A DNA stretch of 64,000 bases, taken from Augochlora pura (taxonomy: Eukaryota > Arthropoda > Insecta > Hymenoptera > Halictidae). Numbering within the stretch: the first letter of the stretch is position 1; the number at the start of each line of letters is the position of its first letter. The DNA lies in the NCBI RefSeq assembly GCF_028453695.1, contig NC_135780.1, forward strand, positions 10,103,172 through 10,167,171, given 5' to 3'. The position numbers and the translations under genes were made by a program. Under the pieces are notes generated by a model. That model was not told where the DNA came from, did not search any database, and saw only the letters and a list, made by a program, of their open reading frames with translations. This document shows positions 1-12,800 of the stretch, one piece after another.

Positions 1-1209
1 TGGTCTGCGGAAACGCCGAGCTCACGGCGCAATTATTATTAATAAATATCGAGGACAAAGTTCGTCGATGACTTTTCACGAGAACCTGAAAAATTGCATG
101 AAATTATTTTCGTCGATTAAATTAAAATCGCAAAGTAAATTTGTATATGGCATTATTTTATTCTTCGTACCTCTTGCAAATACTAGTAAAATTAAGAAAT
201 TATTATTGCAGGGCAAATCGGTGAATTTTGAATATTGACTTTCTAAACAATCTCCCATGTGCATTCTGGGTTTACTTGGGCAAGTGTCACAGTATTCACT
301 TGTTTGACGTCTTGCCATCCCTTTGTTTCCTTGCAGAGCACACAACACAGTCTCTCTTTAAACCTTTCCCCATTATGCGCAGTTTTCCGTTTAGTCTGAT
401 TTCAGAAATTGATGTAGAAACTCTTGTTCTCTCCTGACGAAAATCTCCTACGAGTTGATTGACCAAAATTTTCCTGTACTTTAAATGCGTCAGTACTTCC
501 TCATTTTTATTGTGCTGTACAGTTTTATACAAGATGTATGAATCTCCATTTCCCAAAAGAATAGTTGGGGCACGTTTTAACAACAGATAACAATTGCAAA
601 GCATTGGGCTCCGCAGCGGAGCCTACGGAGTTGCGGAACAAATGACGGATGGCTCCGTAGCGGAGCCAACGGAGCGCTAAGGGTTAATTGAAAAAACACC
701 TCGAACACGCTCGAACAAAAATCACTCGAAAACGCCATCGCGTTCCCATCTTCGCTACGGAACATTTCGTAACGAGCAAACGGAACGCCGGCCGTGTTTC
801 ACCTTTCATTTAGGGATGCTCCGGGCGTTCCGCCGACAAAGGCGAAAATAAGCCTCCGAGATAAATACAAAAAAGCCGGCGAGTTGAGGAGAAAGAGAAA
901 GAGAGAGAGAGAGAGAGAGGGGAGGGAAGGGAGAATCGAGCCGGGAAAGGTGGAACGTCGAGCCAGGACCCGGTCCGGCTCCTGCCGAGGGATCAGAGCC
1001 GACAGAATTAACTCCTGCAGGATTAGCGATCGCCTCGGGATCCCCTTGGGCCACCGTGGCCATTAAGGATTACGTTCGCCGACATTTTAATTCCGGGACA
1101 CCGATATCCGAAAGGACCAGGTCTCCGCCGGGCCAACTTCCTGCGAACTTCTTCAGGAAATGAAGCTCCGCGGCCGGCCCTCCGGGAAATGGATTTCGAA
1201 TTTTCGGAA
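1..1209. other. Non-coding stretch, no gene seen
   Basis: I see no supported gene. Short open frames exist on both strands but show no domain, splice logic or composition typical of protein. At 601-690 there is a compact palindromic cluster built from two copies of a CTCCG(C/T)AGCGGAG box, ending in GGGTTAA at 681-687, which looks like one end of a TTAA-type MITE whose other end I could not find. A GA microsatellite lies at 901-919. The rest is CpG-rich unique-looking DNA. Confidence 0.6.
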
Positions 1210-1320
1210 TTAACCCCTTCGCCACGGCTGACTTTGACACGCACCGCATTTACCATGCGGCAGGAATCGAGTTACTGTATGCGCCGAGAATTTCAAATTT
1301 TTTGGCAGTGATGCATTTTT
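1210..1320. mobile_element. One end of a piggyBac-like MITE (family with ACTTTGACACGCA)
   Basis: The sequence begins TTAACCCCTTCGCCACGGC and then ACTTTGACACGCA, matching the left end of the complete element at 44560-44900. TTAA plus CCC at the tip is the piggyBac-superfamily pattern. No matching right end was found within the next kilobase, so this is an end fragment or a decayed copy; the end coordinate is approximate. Confidence 0.45.
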
Positions 1321-2055
1321 TATGGAAATATATCGCAATGATCGAGAATCTAAATTTCGCTACATTAAAACTATATTATTTTATTCTTTTTATTCTAAAC
1401 CGGATTGCTACTGAAAACATTGAACATTTAATGTAAGTCTCTTTTCACAAAGTAATCTAGTAAAGTGTGATACATTCGTAATTTTCATTATTTATTCACT
1501 AAGTTTTAGAATGGAATTGATAGAATTGTAAATACGGTAGCAATTTTCTTCAGGCGAACCGTGTAGGTGTATTTTAAGAGAAAGGGAATATTTTTTTAAA
1601 CAGCACAACTGTGTCTTAGAAGAAAATAGTTATATACGTTTTAAAGTATATACTTTCGTGTATTTGCTCCGTAGGTTTTATAACAAAATGTCTAAAATTA
1701 AAAACAAAACAATAATTTTCATAAGAAAGATTTACTAGATACATTTATAAAGCAAAGAAATATGGTTTAAATATAAAAATTATTTTTCAGCGAAATATTA
1801 TTATATACGTTTCAAAGTATACACTTTCACGTATTTACCTCGTAAGTTTCATAAACAAATTCAGAAGATCGCGAGCACGGCCGTAATTTCGAAAAGAATT
1901 TTTTCGCCACGACCCTCGAGCGAGGATCTATATACTCGCGAAAAAAAATTGTTCTAAACAAAAAGAGATTGCCTGTACACTTTTAAAGTACACGCTTTGC
2001 TCTATTTATCCTGTCAGTTTTATCAGGAAATTCGTTAAAACGAGGATACGACGTC

Positions 2056-2095
<40 letters not shown>

Positions 2096-3865
2096 TTCGA
2101 AAGAGGGCAAAATCGGCCGTCAAGAAATCTCCCGGACATTTTAACGAGCTTTTCGCGGAAGGAATTTTCGGAAATACGTAACCGGATGCTGGGTAAGAAA
2201 ATATATAGCGGGAGGTCTCCGGTCTACTTATAAAACGTACGGGAGTGTTTCCATGTCAAAGCCGGGGTCTACATATAATGCTTGGAGGATTATATACTTC
2301 GCGATACAAAATTGCAAGAAAGCGCAAAGGAGGGAAATTCGATTTCTCGAAGCCGTCAAAGCAGAGAGAGAGAGAGAGGGACCCTTAGGCTCGCGACGCG
2401 TGCGCCGGGACGTCTCGCGTGGGCGTCGCACAGACGGCGAAACGCGGAGAAAAAAAGGGGGACGCGTCGCGTCGCGACGGCCGCGAGCTTTTTATTAGCA
2501 GCGACCAGGAAAAAAGCACGTGAATGCTTCCGAGGGTTGGGCCACGGGAACGCTGAATAAATTTATATTCTTTTGACGGAGACGTAGCACGGGTGTGCCT
2601 GCCACACGGAGAACGCAGCCCTAGGGCCGCGGATTTAATAACGCCGGCAATATTTTCGCTCATTTTTCGAGTATCAAGCGCTTAAAGTGGACGATCGCGT
2701 CTCGCATTGACCTGTTTCACTGGTTATTATACTCTCGCTCTAGCACGTGCTGCACAAGAATCCGTAATAACTCGGCGAACATTTGAATGTCTCTTCGTTG
2801 AAATGTATCCCGGTATTTATTTAAAAATCTCACATTTCTTCGCAGGAAAAAGATTTTTGCAAATGTTCGCCACGAAACCAAAGGAGAAATTTCCGCCCAA
2901 ATTCTGTCTATCCTTAAATTGCTGCAACTTTGCGGAAAAATATATTACAGCGTTCTATCTGGGCTCGTTTCAAACGTTAAAGTCTCTCCTTTAACGCTGC
3001 CATTCTTCTAATCAGTCCTTTTGAAAGACCCGTTCGTTATTACGAAAGAGTCCAGAGGCCGGGATTGTTTTCTCTATGGAGGGGTTTTGAAAATTTAAAC
3101 TCTAATAACGTAGATTGAAAATGTTTTTAACCTAGTCATTTCTATTCGAGCTTGCAAAGGGAATGTCTCCCGTTTGCAATGACATTTTTAAAGTTGATCT
3201 GCGATTTTTTTGTCACTGTCTCATCGTACGTCGAGCGATTGGAATGTTTCGCTATAAAAATGTCTGTTGAGGTGAAAATCAATTTGCACGGTCGCCCATT
3301 ATTTTTAATGGACGGCACGAGCGAGCGATGTAGAATGCAAATGTCGGCTAATATGAAGGCAGCCGTTCGCGATTCCACGCGCGGAAAATAAAAATCGCCG
3401 GTTAATTGCCGGCCGTACGAGTGATCGGCCGCGTTTTAGCGTCGGCGGTGCATCGCGACGCGCGGTCCATTGTTTCCGGCTGGCTGTTTGTTTTAACAAG
3501 AAAGTAGGTAAACACTGCTCGGGATTAATTGCAGTATACAATGAATAGAAATTAGCGTCGGCCGATTGTCTTTCGCCCGTATGGACACGGGAATTTCTGA
3601 CGAAATTCGTGGCTAACCCTGGCCGGCGGTTCGATTTTATTTGCCGCCTTTGTTTATATAAAGCGCAACGTCGAGGAGTGCCGACTCCGCTTGGTCGATT
3701 CTCAATGATTCTAATCTCCTTAGCTTTGTCAAACATTTACTGTTCTTCGAGACGGTGTTGCTTTGCACACTTAAAATCCTTCGCGCCGTTTACTACTTGC
3801 GATGTTCTTATCCGATTTCTTTAAGAGTTTCGAGGAATTTTAGATTAAGAGGAAATTACGTGAAT
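1321..3865. other. Non-coding stretch, no gene seen
   Basis: AT-rich at 1.3-2.0 kb and more GC-rich after that. A GA microsatellite occupies 2063-2091 and a shorter one about 2363-2378. At 1620-1650, 1800-1830 and 1965-1995 a short phrase (ACGTTT-CAAAGTATACACTTTC type) recurs about every 170 bases, a weak degenerate repeat. Open frames at 2253-2663 and 3305-3736 are arginine-rich translations of CpG-rich DNA with no recognisable protein character. Confidence 0.6.
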
Positions 3866-4312
3866 ATAAATTTTCTGTTTTATACTATTTAATTGCTATT
3901 TAGTACTATTTAATTTCTGTTTAATACTATTAATTTTCTGTTTTATACTATATAATTTCTGTTTAATTCTATTTAATTTTCTATTTACTTTTCTATTTAA
4001 TTCTATTTAATTTTCTGTTTCATACTATTTAGTTTCTATTTAGTACTATTTAATTTCTGTTTAATACTGTTAATTTTCTGTTTAATACCATTTAATTTCT
4101 CTTTAATACTATTTGATTTCCCTTTGATTCTATTTAATTTCTCTTTGATTCTATTTAATTTCCCTTTGATTCTATTTAATTTTCTCCTTAATTCTATTTA
4201 ATTTTCTCTTTAATTCTATTTCATTTTCTATTTGATACAATTAATTTTCTGTTTAATACTATTCAACTTCTGTTTAACGCTATTTAATTTCTCTTTAATA
4301 CTGTTCAATTCG
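3866..4312. repeat. AT-rich minisatellite
   Basis: About 450 bases are built from variants of a phrase such as TTTAATACTATTTAATTTCTG, with units of roughly 18-26 bases that alternate TTTCTGTTT, TTTCTCTTT and TTTCTATTT spacers. It is degenerate and in constant orientation. Confidence 0.85.
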
Positions 4313-5799
4313 ACAACAATACTGAATATTATAAAACTGTTTTGTCCGAAAAACGTTCACATTAATTCTTCCATAAAACCATAGATTATAATACAAACCG
4401 TAGGAAGTTCAAATAAATCAAATCTTACCGTAGCCATGACCGAATGCATGGCTCAGCAAGATTAGCGTTAAGCCACCTTATTAGATCATTAATACACTTC
4501 CCATTTAATACACCGTACGTACTAAATTACGAAGCAGTTCTCTCGAGTCGCTGTTTCTTGCCGAACATTCTAATTTCGCACAAAGGGCCCGCGGTCTATT
4601 AATTACGCTCCCCGCGGTCACGGAGAAGCTTAAAAATCGCTGACGTATCGGAGGACTCGGCGCTCGGCGCGATCAACCCCCTGTATCGTACATCAAAGTC
4701 CCGAAGCTCGAACACGGAGAGCTAGAAGAGAGTTTGTCACGCGCAGAATCGGTTCAGGTGTGTACCGGCCGGCGTTTGTCGCTGCCAGACTGCATTAATC
4801 ATGAGCAGCTTTTATCGCGGATAGGGGTGGGCCGGCGGACCTGGGACGAGGGGTGGGGGGAGACGGGCTGGGTTACGATTTGTCATTCAAGCTTGGTTAT
4901 CGCCTCGAACATCCCGCGGCCGGTCGTTGAATAATGAAGACGTTTTTACGCCCGGCCCCGTGAAAATTTCATTTCGCCGAGCGCGCGCGCGCGCGTGAGC
5001 GAGCGAAGCCTCATTATAGCCCGCGATCCGCCGCCTCTGTAATTCTCCCTTTCAGGTGGAACGCGGGAAAAAGGAACGTGACCTCGATCCGTCGCAACGG
5101 GGCGTCGCGTATCCCCGCAGTTATTCCCGACTTCGTCTTCTTCCCTCCCTTCTTCTTTCCATCCTTCCTTCCTTCTTTCTTTCTTTCTTTCTTTCTTTCC
5201 TCCGTTCGTTCCCACCGCCGTCGCCGTCCCACCTTTTTTCTGTCATCCAATATTCTTAATCCGGACTGATCTCTTTTGATTAGCCGTCACGGTGAATAGA
5301 GACGCCTTTTCATCGCGGATCCGCCGACACCTGGCTGCTGCTGCCGGCCGCGCGTCCCCTTTCGGACCGCTTTCGATCGGCTCCCACCATTTCGTCGATC
5401 AATTGTGAAACTTGTGCAACTTGTCGAGCGACGCCGCCCTTTCATTCATGATTTATTATTAACACGTCCAATGCCACTATTTTACGTGATATTTACTATT
5501 GTACGTGACGCCGCGATGAATTTTCTATTATTATTATTGTTACTTATTAGGGTAAGGCCCTTTTGAGTTACATAGAGTCAATGTACATAGCTCGGAGTAA
5601 CCTTATAAATAATATATAAAAAAAGAACAATCTATATATGATAGCTACATAAGAATCAGAAATAAAAATTAAATATTAATCAGATTGAAATTAAGACATC
5701 AATCAAATTCAGACTGGAAAGAAATTAAATAGTCAGAATAGAATAATAATTAAATAGGAATGCGATAGATATAAATAGTAAATAATAATAGTAAAAAAT
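4313..5799. other. Non-coding stretch with microsatellites
   Basis: No gene is supported. A CG-dinucleotide run lies at about 4980-4996 and a CTTC/CTTT microsatellite at about 5155-5200. From about 5640 onward the sequence becomes A-rich with many AAATTAAATA-type phrases leading into the direct repeat that follows. The lysine/arginine or serine/phenylalanine rich frames over 4946-5269 are translations of the CTTT repeat. Confidence 0.6.
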
Positions 5800-6203
5800 A
5801 TTAATCAGATTGGAATTAAAACTCAAACAAAATTTAATCTAGACAGAAATTAAATAGTCGTTAAATAAGAATGAAGCAGAAAGAAATATTAAAGAAAAAT
5901 CTGGGAAAAGTAAACATTAAATAAAAACCCGAATGGAATAATAATTAAATAAGAATACGATAGAAATAAAATATTAAACGCCAATCAGCCTAAAATAAAA
6001 ACTATATAAAAATTAAATATTAATCAGATTGGAATTAAAACTCAAACAAAGTTTAACCTAGACAGAAATTAAATAGTCGTTAAATGAGAATGAAGCAGAA
6101 AGAAATATTAAAGAAAAATCTGGGAAAAGTAAACATTAAATAAAAACCCGAATGGAATAATAATTAAATAAGAATACGATAGAAATAAAATATTAAACGC
6201 CAA
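5800..6203. repeat. Two-copy direct duplication, 219-base period
   Basis: A segment starting ATTAATCAGATTGGAATTAA at 5800 recurs at 6019 with near identity for about 185 bases, including the phrases GAATGAAGCAGAAAG, AATCTGGGAAAAGTAAAC and TATTAAACGCCAA. The copies differ by only a few bases, so the duplication is recent relative to the decay elsewhere. A third partial start is present near 6230. Confidence 0.9.
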
Positions 6204-6827
6204 CAATATAAAAATCAGAAATAAAAGTTAAATATTAATCAGATGAAGACTCGAATAAAATTCAGGCCGGAAAGAAATGAAAGAAGAGCCGAAAAGTTCC
6301 ACGCAGAATTCCGCGGTATAAAATGGAGCAGAGGAAAAAAATTCGACGGACGTGGGGCGAAATTAAACGAGAAGATCCGACTGCGAGGGAAGCGACTTGG
6401 CGGACTAATAGCAGCGGCGGCGGGGTTTAAACAAGCTACAGTTTGTTCCGGGACAAAGCCAGAGATACTCTAGTTACGCGGAGTACTCCGCCGAGGAGGA
6501 ATTGGAGATGATTTCCGACGGTGGCATTGCGCGATACAATGGCCCGTGAAAGGTGGCGTTTGCGCGATGGTCGCCGCGCGCGCAAGCTGCCCCGTTTTAT
6601 TAACAGCGGCCACATTCGCGCGTCCGTCGTTATGGTTCTTTCTATTACGCCGTGCGCAGATGCGATACACAGAGAAGTCGAATAAAACCGGATCGTCTAT
6701 GACCAGATAACAGTGTTAAGGGATTGTATGGGATAAAACTCTTTTGTAGTGTAAAACTTGTGTAAATAACTATATTAGCTCGTGTAAATAATTCTTAGCT
6801 CGTGTAAATAATTCTTAGCTCGTATAA
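6204..6827. other. Non-coding stretch, no gene seen
   Basis: CpG-moderate DNA. An open frame at 6243-6473 begins inside the upstream A-rich repeat and has no recognisable domain. At 6770-6825 a short phrase (TAGCTCGTGTAAATAATTC) is repeated about three times just before the MITE end. Confidence 0.55.
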
Positions 6828-6987
6828 ACAACCCTTCGCACTCGAGTGGTGACTTCGAGGCATTATAAAAATTACTCTATCACGTTACAAATAATTACTG
6901 TACTAACAAAGCTTACATTTGAAAAATTATTATTTATAATTGTTATTTCAGATTTCCAGTGAAAGTGGCTTAGAGTGCAAAGGGATA
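6828..6987. mobile_element. Short piggyBac-like MITE copy, decayed
   Basis: The left end reads ACCCTTCGCACTCGAGTGG and the right end AGAGTGCAAAGGGATAA. These are inverted and match the ends of the complete elements at 33263-33507 and 46859-47090. The TTAA at each side has mutated and the element is shorter (about 160 bases), so it has lost internal sequence. Confidence 0.7.
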
Positions 6988-7194
6988 ACTTCCTAATCTA
7001 AAATATTGCTCGTTTCTACGCACGATGAGTCACTTGGACAAATGAATGTTTGCTTTTACTAAATAGAGGATTTAAAATCAGAAAAGGGTTTCAAGTGAAT
7101 GAAATGAAAGAAACGAACAAAATAATTCAGGAAAACAACCAAATAAATGTCTGATAAGGAAGGAAGCTATTTATGACTCAAACTAATATTTATA

Positions 7195-7402
7195 AGAATA
7201 TAGGTGTGTTCCATAATTATTTTCACAGATATAGCCAAAGCTTAGATTGAAAAAGTTGTTGAAAGTGTAACTGTTATATATGAGTCACGTGACTCAATTT
7301 CATATGCAATGGAACGAATTTTCTTTGACAAAATGGAAATACAATAAGCAGAGAAGAGATTTTAGATTTGCGCGTGAAATGACTTCGAGCGCAAACGGTT
7401 AA
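7195..7402. mobile_element. Right part of a piggyBac-like MITE of the same family
   Basis: The phrases TTGTTGAAAGTGTAACTGTT, GACTCAATTTCATATGCA and the right end TTCGAGCGCAAACGGTTAA match the copy at 21285-21533 closely and in the same order. The left third is not present. It lies only 200 bases from another copy of the family, so the pair may be one element rearranged or two insertions. Confidence 0.7.
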
Positions 7403-7831
7403 CGAAGGGGAATAAGACGGTGCATGGTCGAACCTTGTAGAATGAGGTCACATACTGTCCGAGAGTGTAGGAAGGGGGGAGAAGAAGAAGAAAGAGAGAA
7501 AGAGAGAAAGGGTAGAATACAGAGGTTCGCGGAACGAGCAGAGAAACAGGATCAAAGTCCGAGTGATCAGGCGAATGGGATACGTATGTGCTCGGACAAG
7601 CGGAAGAATGGCGTGTGTTGTCAGTCAGGTGAAAAAAGGACGTCTCTCGTCAAAAGACAGTCGGAAGGGCGTTCTACGGAGACGCGATGGAGGACGTCGC
7701 CGTGGAACCGGGCTGCCGAAATGAAACAATTACCGGTTACGAACAGTAGTGTAGGTCGACGAGCGGTCAGACGCCGCGCGGGTTTCTCGGTGTTCAAAAC
7801 GAAAGGTGGGAAACAAGTTCGCGCATTTACT
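7403..7831. other. Non-coding stretch, no gene seen
   Basis: One open frame (7424-7849, plus strand) spans this GA- and CG-rich segment, but it is arginine/lysine/glutamate rich, has no recognisable motif and runs into the next transposon. I do not call it a gene. Confidence 0.5.
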
Positions 7832-8083
7832 TTAACCCTTTTAGTATAAGCACTCTGTCCGCCATGACACTCTCGAGGCGCCGTGACGAAAGCTCGCACA
7901 TAAATTAATAAATATAAAGATTGTCCTAAGCGTTAAATAAAAACTTGATAAAACTGTAAAATCTGTTTAAAAACAAAATGTGTTGTTTCCAGTTGTAATA
8001 TTAAAAAATATAAAATTATTGTTATTTATACCGGTCATCGCATGGATGCCGGATATATTCGGCACTCGTACCGAAAGGGTTAA
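7832..8083. mobile_element. piggyBac-like MITE (CCCTTTTAGTA type)
   Basis: A 252-base element begins TTAACCCTTTTAGTATAAG and ends GTACCGAAAGGGTTAA. The two ends are imperfect inverted repeats, both flanked by TTAA, the target duplicated by piggyBac-type transposases. There is no coding capacity inside. Confidence 0.8.
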
Positions 8084-8133
8084 CGAAGCCTGTTGAAAGT
8101 TAATAAAATCTCCAGCCGCACCTTTTTGGTTCT

Positions 8134-8262
8134 GTTAAGATTATGTCAAGATTATATTAAGGTTATGTCAAGATTATGTCAAAGTTATATCAAGATTATG
8201 TTAAAGTTATGTCAAGATTATGTTAAGATTATGTCAAGATTATGTTAAGATTATGTCAAGGT
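8134..8262. repeat. 11-base minisatellite
   Basis: About twelve tandem copies of an 11-base unit, GTTAAGATTAT or GTCAAGATTAT, with GTTAA and GTCAA versions frequently alternating. The alternation suggests growth as 22-base dimers. Confidence 0.9.
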
Positions 8263-9579
8263 TCACGTTCCATTTGCCGAAGCAGTCGCCAAGGAAAATA
8301 GAATTCCACTGTCTTCAAAGTCGTCCGGACATTGCGATTTCTGCCCTATAGGTTTCTTTTCATTTATGTTGGTCCAGTGGGAAGGATTTGATTTTGCTGT
8401 TGACGATGCGACAATAAATGGAAAAGTTTGCGCGCTCTACTGTGCAGTAGAAGGATGACTGGGAAGTTTTCAACGTCGGTGTAGGTCAGTAGGCTACCGT
8501 GTAATAGGGTGAAGTAGAAAGTGCCAGGACATGGTCAGACAAAGGACACCTATTACGCGGCCGCCCTAAAGCGTGTTAAATGCTTCTTGAATATTTATGG
8601 CTCCAATTTCATCTTTCAATGCATCGCGGATGTAACGATTCCAGTAGAACAGGCCGGCGAGTTGTCAGACGGCGCTCGCTTCGCGTTTTCGTCTCGGATC
8701 GGCGCGCTGTATAGTTTCTGCCAGTAGAAATGTGCAGCAAGAGCTAGCCCATGGTCTGATGTTAACATTTTATCGACCTAATTTGTTATCTATTATTCTG
8801 ATAAATTTGTCAAATTGTTAAACAACCTTCAAAATTATTATATAGATTTTTAAATATTAAATACCTTTCGCGATTGATATGATAAATAAAATCAAAATAC
8901 AGCAACTTCGTCGGCAATTCAACAAATTATTATATGCAACAACTTCTATAGAAATTGTTAAAATTATATCAAATTTCTACAATTGTTATTGGAAAAATAA
9001 TGCAGCTCAATGATTAAAAAGTTTATGGACAGACTTCCAATAAATAAAGCATCCAGATTTCCAAGTTGCCAGTATAAAATCAAAACGATTAAAAATCGCC
9101 CAATTTTTTTTTTGTAATCACTTCTTATATGGTTACCATAGAGTCACGTTACTGCAATGTTACCCCAGCGAAAACTGCAATTTCGAAATAAAATCCGCGA
9201 TTCCAATTTCACCGTTCCGAATGTCAAAATTATTATCCGTCGCGTTTCGATGAATTTCATTTACATTCTAATTAGCAACGACCGACGGCCGCCGACGATA
9301 ATTCCTCTCGGATGATTCAACAATTCCATGGGCGCTTTCGGCTTCCCCGTATCCAATTCACCATGACGTTGCGCCGTGTACACGGACGGCGAAGCCATGA
9401 CGCAACTTTCCCGGCCGCAAATTCCTGTTTCGCTGCGCGCTGCATCTAGCGGGTAATCCGGTGGCCGGCGGTCTATTATCGCAGGTTTCAAAGCAGCCTG
9501 GCAGGGAACAGCCTTAACGAGTGTTTACGTTTTCCCTGGGCGAATATTACAACGCGGCCCGGCGTCACCGCGTTGCTGC
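8263..9579. other. Non-coding stretch, no gene seen
   Basis: AT-rich centre (8.75-9.2 kb) with CpG-rich shoulders. No supported open frame, RNA gene or clear transposon end was found. Confidence 0.6.
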
Positions 9580-9898
9580 TTAACCCTTTTAGTGGCCGGC
9601 GAAAAAACGGATGCTCTCGCGTAGATAACACCGGACCAATTCGACGAATTTGCTAAGGAAAAAGCTCAGAAAAACCGAACTTAGAATGATATCTACATAA
9701 TTGAAAAAGCAACGTGTTGCAGATAAATGGAGAATTTTTATAAATAATATATACATATAATAATAGTATAAATTTATTTTGCAATGTATATTTCTTCCGT
9801 AATGTAAATAGTAAAGCGCTATCGGATGCGCAACAATATATCTGGCATTTTTCTGCTGCGAAAGATGTAACATCGTCGTCCAGCACTGAAAGGGTTAA
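9580..9898. mobile_element. piggyBac-like MITE (CCCTTTTAGTG type)
   Basis: A 319-base element begins TTAACCCTTTTAGTGGCCGG and ends CAGCACTGAAAGGGTTAA, with TTAA on both sides. Its tip resembles the element at 7832-8083, and the AT-rich interior has no coding capacity. Overlapping minus-strand open frames (9589-10066) are translations of the element. Confidence 0.8.
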
Positions 9899-12800
9899 GC
9901 CAATGTTCTCATTGCCTGAAACAATTCGACGAATGTTCGTTCTGTTTTTCATTTCCGCGCCATCGGCGAGGATAATCCTAGGCGTGGGCGTTGCTGCTCG
10001 TGTAACGAGCTCCAACTCTCTCGGGATGATACGGTTGATAAGGGGTCGGAACACCATGAACCGCATTCGAATAGATCCCCTAAGAAGCCGTGAGTAAGGG
10101 AACTTATCTCACAATAGGGCAGCGTTTGCTAACGGTGAGAGCTCTATCGCCGAAACAACCTCGAAGGATCGTCGACGTAGGGTGGAAGAGCCTATGGGGG
10201 AAGGCTACTATGGGAGAACCAGTTACTGTGCCTTTTATTTATTTCCAAGTATAATTCACTTTATATTTATATTTATGCCATATATAATTTATATTGCAAG
10301 ACATAATTTATATATTATATTTATATTATAAGGCGGAAAGATTTTTTATAAGAAGACAAATTTTTTTATATGCATTCGGTTGATTTTTAATCCTTTTTTA
10401 TTCTTACATAAAATTCAAACATTCTATTGTATTACTGTTCGTCAAACGAAAATGGATTCCAACCAGCATGACAGCCATGTATAAACTTAATATAACTGTT
10501 TAGTGTTCATGCAAAAATCTATTTTTCTGTCTGGTATGAAAATGCATAAATTGGTCGGTTTTTATGCAGAATAAAAGTTATCCTCATTAATTACATGAAA
10601 CAGAAAACAGATAAAAATGTGTTTTCTGCTTCGATTTCTGCTTTTATTTTTACATTATTTTCTGCATTTATTTTTACATTATTTTCTGCTATCTTTACTT
10701 TAAATGCATAAAATTCACAGTGTAGTTATAAAAATAGCTTACAATGTAGAAGATGATTTTCTACCAATGCACGTAATTATTTATAACAATCTTAATCTAA
10801 ATTAAAAAATTTCTGTCTGTTATAAGGATAACATCCAACATACCAGATAAATCGCTTCGCAGCAATGCTCATAATTATTTAAAACAATCACGTATCTCAC
10901 TTCTCCTTCAACAATTTCTGTATATGACTAAAAAATATAAAAATCGTATAAATCGCAAAAAATATAAAATACGTGTCCGCTTAAATCTTCACATAATTTC
11001 GCAGGAAAGAGATCTGAAATCTCGCAATACCTTTTAAATTCGAATACCTTGATTCCGATGAGCGCTCGTGAAACTCCTGATTTCCATTTGTCATCAGCGT
11101 AAAAATTCGCATCCATCGGTCATCGTTCAGCAAAAGAGTGTACGTAAAAGTTTAATACAGAGTGCTTTCACAGTCTCGCGTAAAATAAATCGCGGAATCG
11201 CTCGCCGATATAACTGGGAATAGAATACGGCGACGTTCGTTCGCGGTTTCGCCGCCGTAAACGTGGAAGAACGAACGCGGCGAACGATCGTCGCGAATCC
11301 CGGCAGAAATATCCTCCGAAAACGGCCCGCTAATCTCGGCCGCGGCGAGCGCGCGTTCGCAGTCCGCGCCGGGCATTAAGTCCGCCGGCGCGGACGGATC
11401 CATACCCGCGGAATTTGTAATTTCGGTGCTCGCTTAATGCGCGACAGACGCGCGCGCGGCGAATCCCATCAAAGTTAAATACTCGTCGGAGCTTCCCTCG
11501 GTCTCTCGCCGGGGAAAAGTTAATCCGAAGTTGCCGCGCGCGCGCGCGCGGGCTCGCTCTTCTCTGCGCGCCCCTTTAGTTTCACGCTCACTTTGTTCGC
11601 CGGCCCCGTTTCCCGCCCGCTTCCGCCCCGCTGTTCCCGTTCCGCGTCGCGAAGTTTTTTGCGATCCATGAATTCTTTATTCCGGCCAGGACGAGACGAG
11701 ACGCGACGCGACGCGAAGACACGCGTCTCCGAGATAGAAGCGTAAACGCGATGGCCGGCTATGCGCATTGTTCGCGCCGAAATATTTAACAGCCCGGCGA
11801 ATTTTCAATGCTACCGGGAAACCGGGACGCAGAAATCGTTCCTTTCCGTGCACTCGGCGTGCTCCTTCAAGAAAAAAAGATCCCCGACGGCCTCTTCCAC
11901 GTATGCACACACACACACACATACGCGCGCGTATACAGAGGCATTCTTCAGGACCAAGGACGCGCGGATACCGCGCGCTAAATGCAATTCTAATCGTTCG
12001 AGCGCGCCGACGTTTGCGATGCTACCTCTCTTAAAGTGATTCTCCAGAAACCTCTCTGTACTCGAAATCTTCGCTTTCCAGCCTGGCGAGGCGAACGTTT
12101 AATATGGATGCAAAATTTATCTTCCTTAGCGTCTTCTGGCTCTCTTGATCGTCGATGTTTCTATCGGACGGTTCCTTCCACGGAGATTGAGAAACGAGTG
12201 GATTTTCTCGCAGCGAGTTGCTACGATTTCTGAGGTTTCTTAATCCTTTGACAGACGAATAAAAAGGCACCCGATGCGTTTAAAATATTTCATTCAATTT
12301 GGTCGAATTTAGAGACAGGATCTTTTATTTTGAAATTTGCATTGCTGTTTTGTGTTTATTGAGATTTAATGGACTTCGTTAAGTAACGTTATAAAATAAT
12401 AAATTGGTAGTTCTGTAAAGCATTTTGGAGTATGCAGAATAACTGGACGTTTTTTACACTGCCAAGTTGTTTCTTGACGTCTCGTAAACGTCATTGTATG
12501 TCGAAGACTTTGATGTCGATCATCTAAATTCATTTATTCTGTCTGACCTTTGGCAGACTTTTCTACTGCATTCGGGTTCGCAGAATTTTATAACCGCATA
12601 ATGGTCGATCCTCGTTGATAATAATTCAAAATTATTGTGGATTACGTGTTCAATCTCTTCGAATGGGCAAGCTCCTTTGTTCGTTTAATTAATAACTCAT
12701 TAATAAAGAGGAACGAGAAGCTGTTTTATTTATTTTTGTATCATATTTTTGTACTGTGCACTCCAATTAAGAAAGACAAAGGTTTATGCAAAATAAAATA

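Noticed and set aside
11150..11950. CpG-dense block as a possible promoter
   Set aside because: No transcription start motif or adjacent exon. Several similar blocks exist in the window, so density alone is not evidence.
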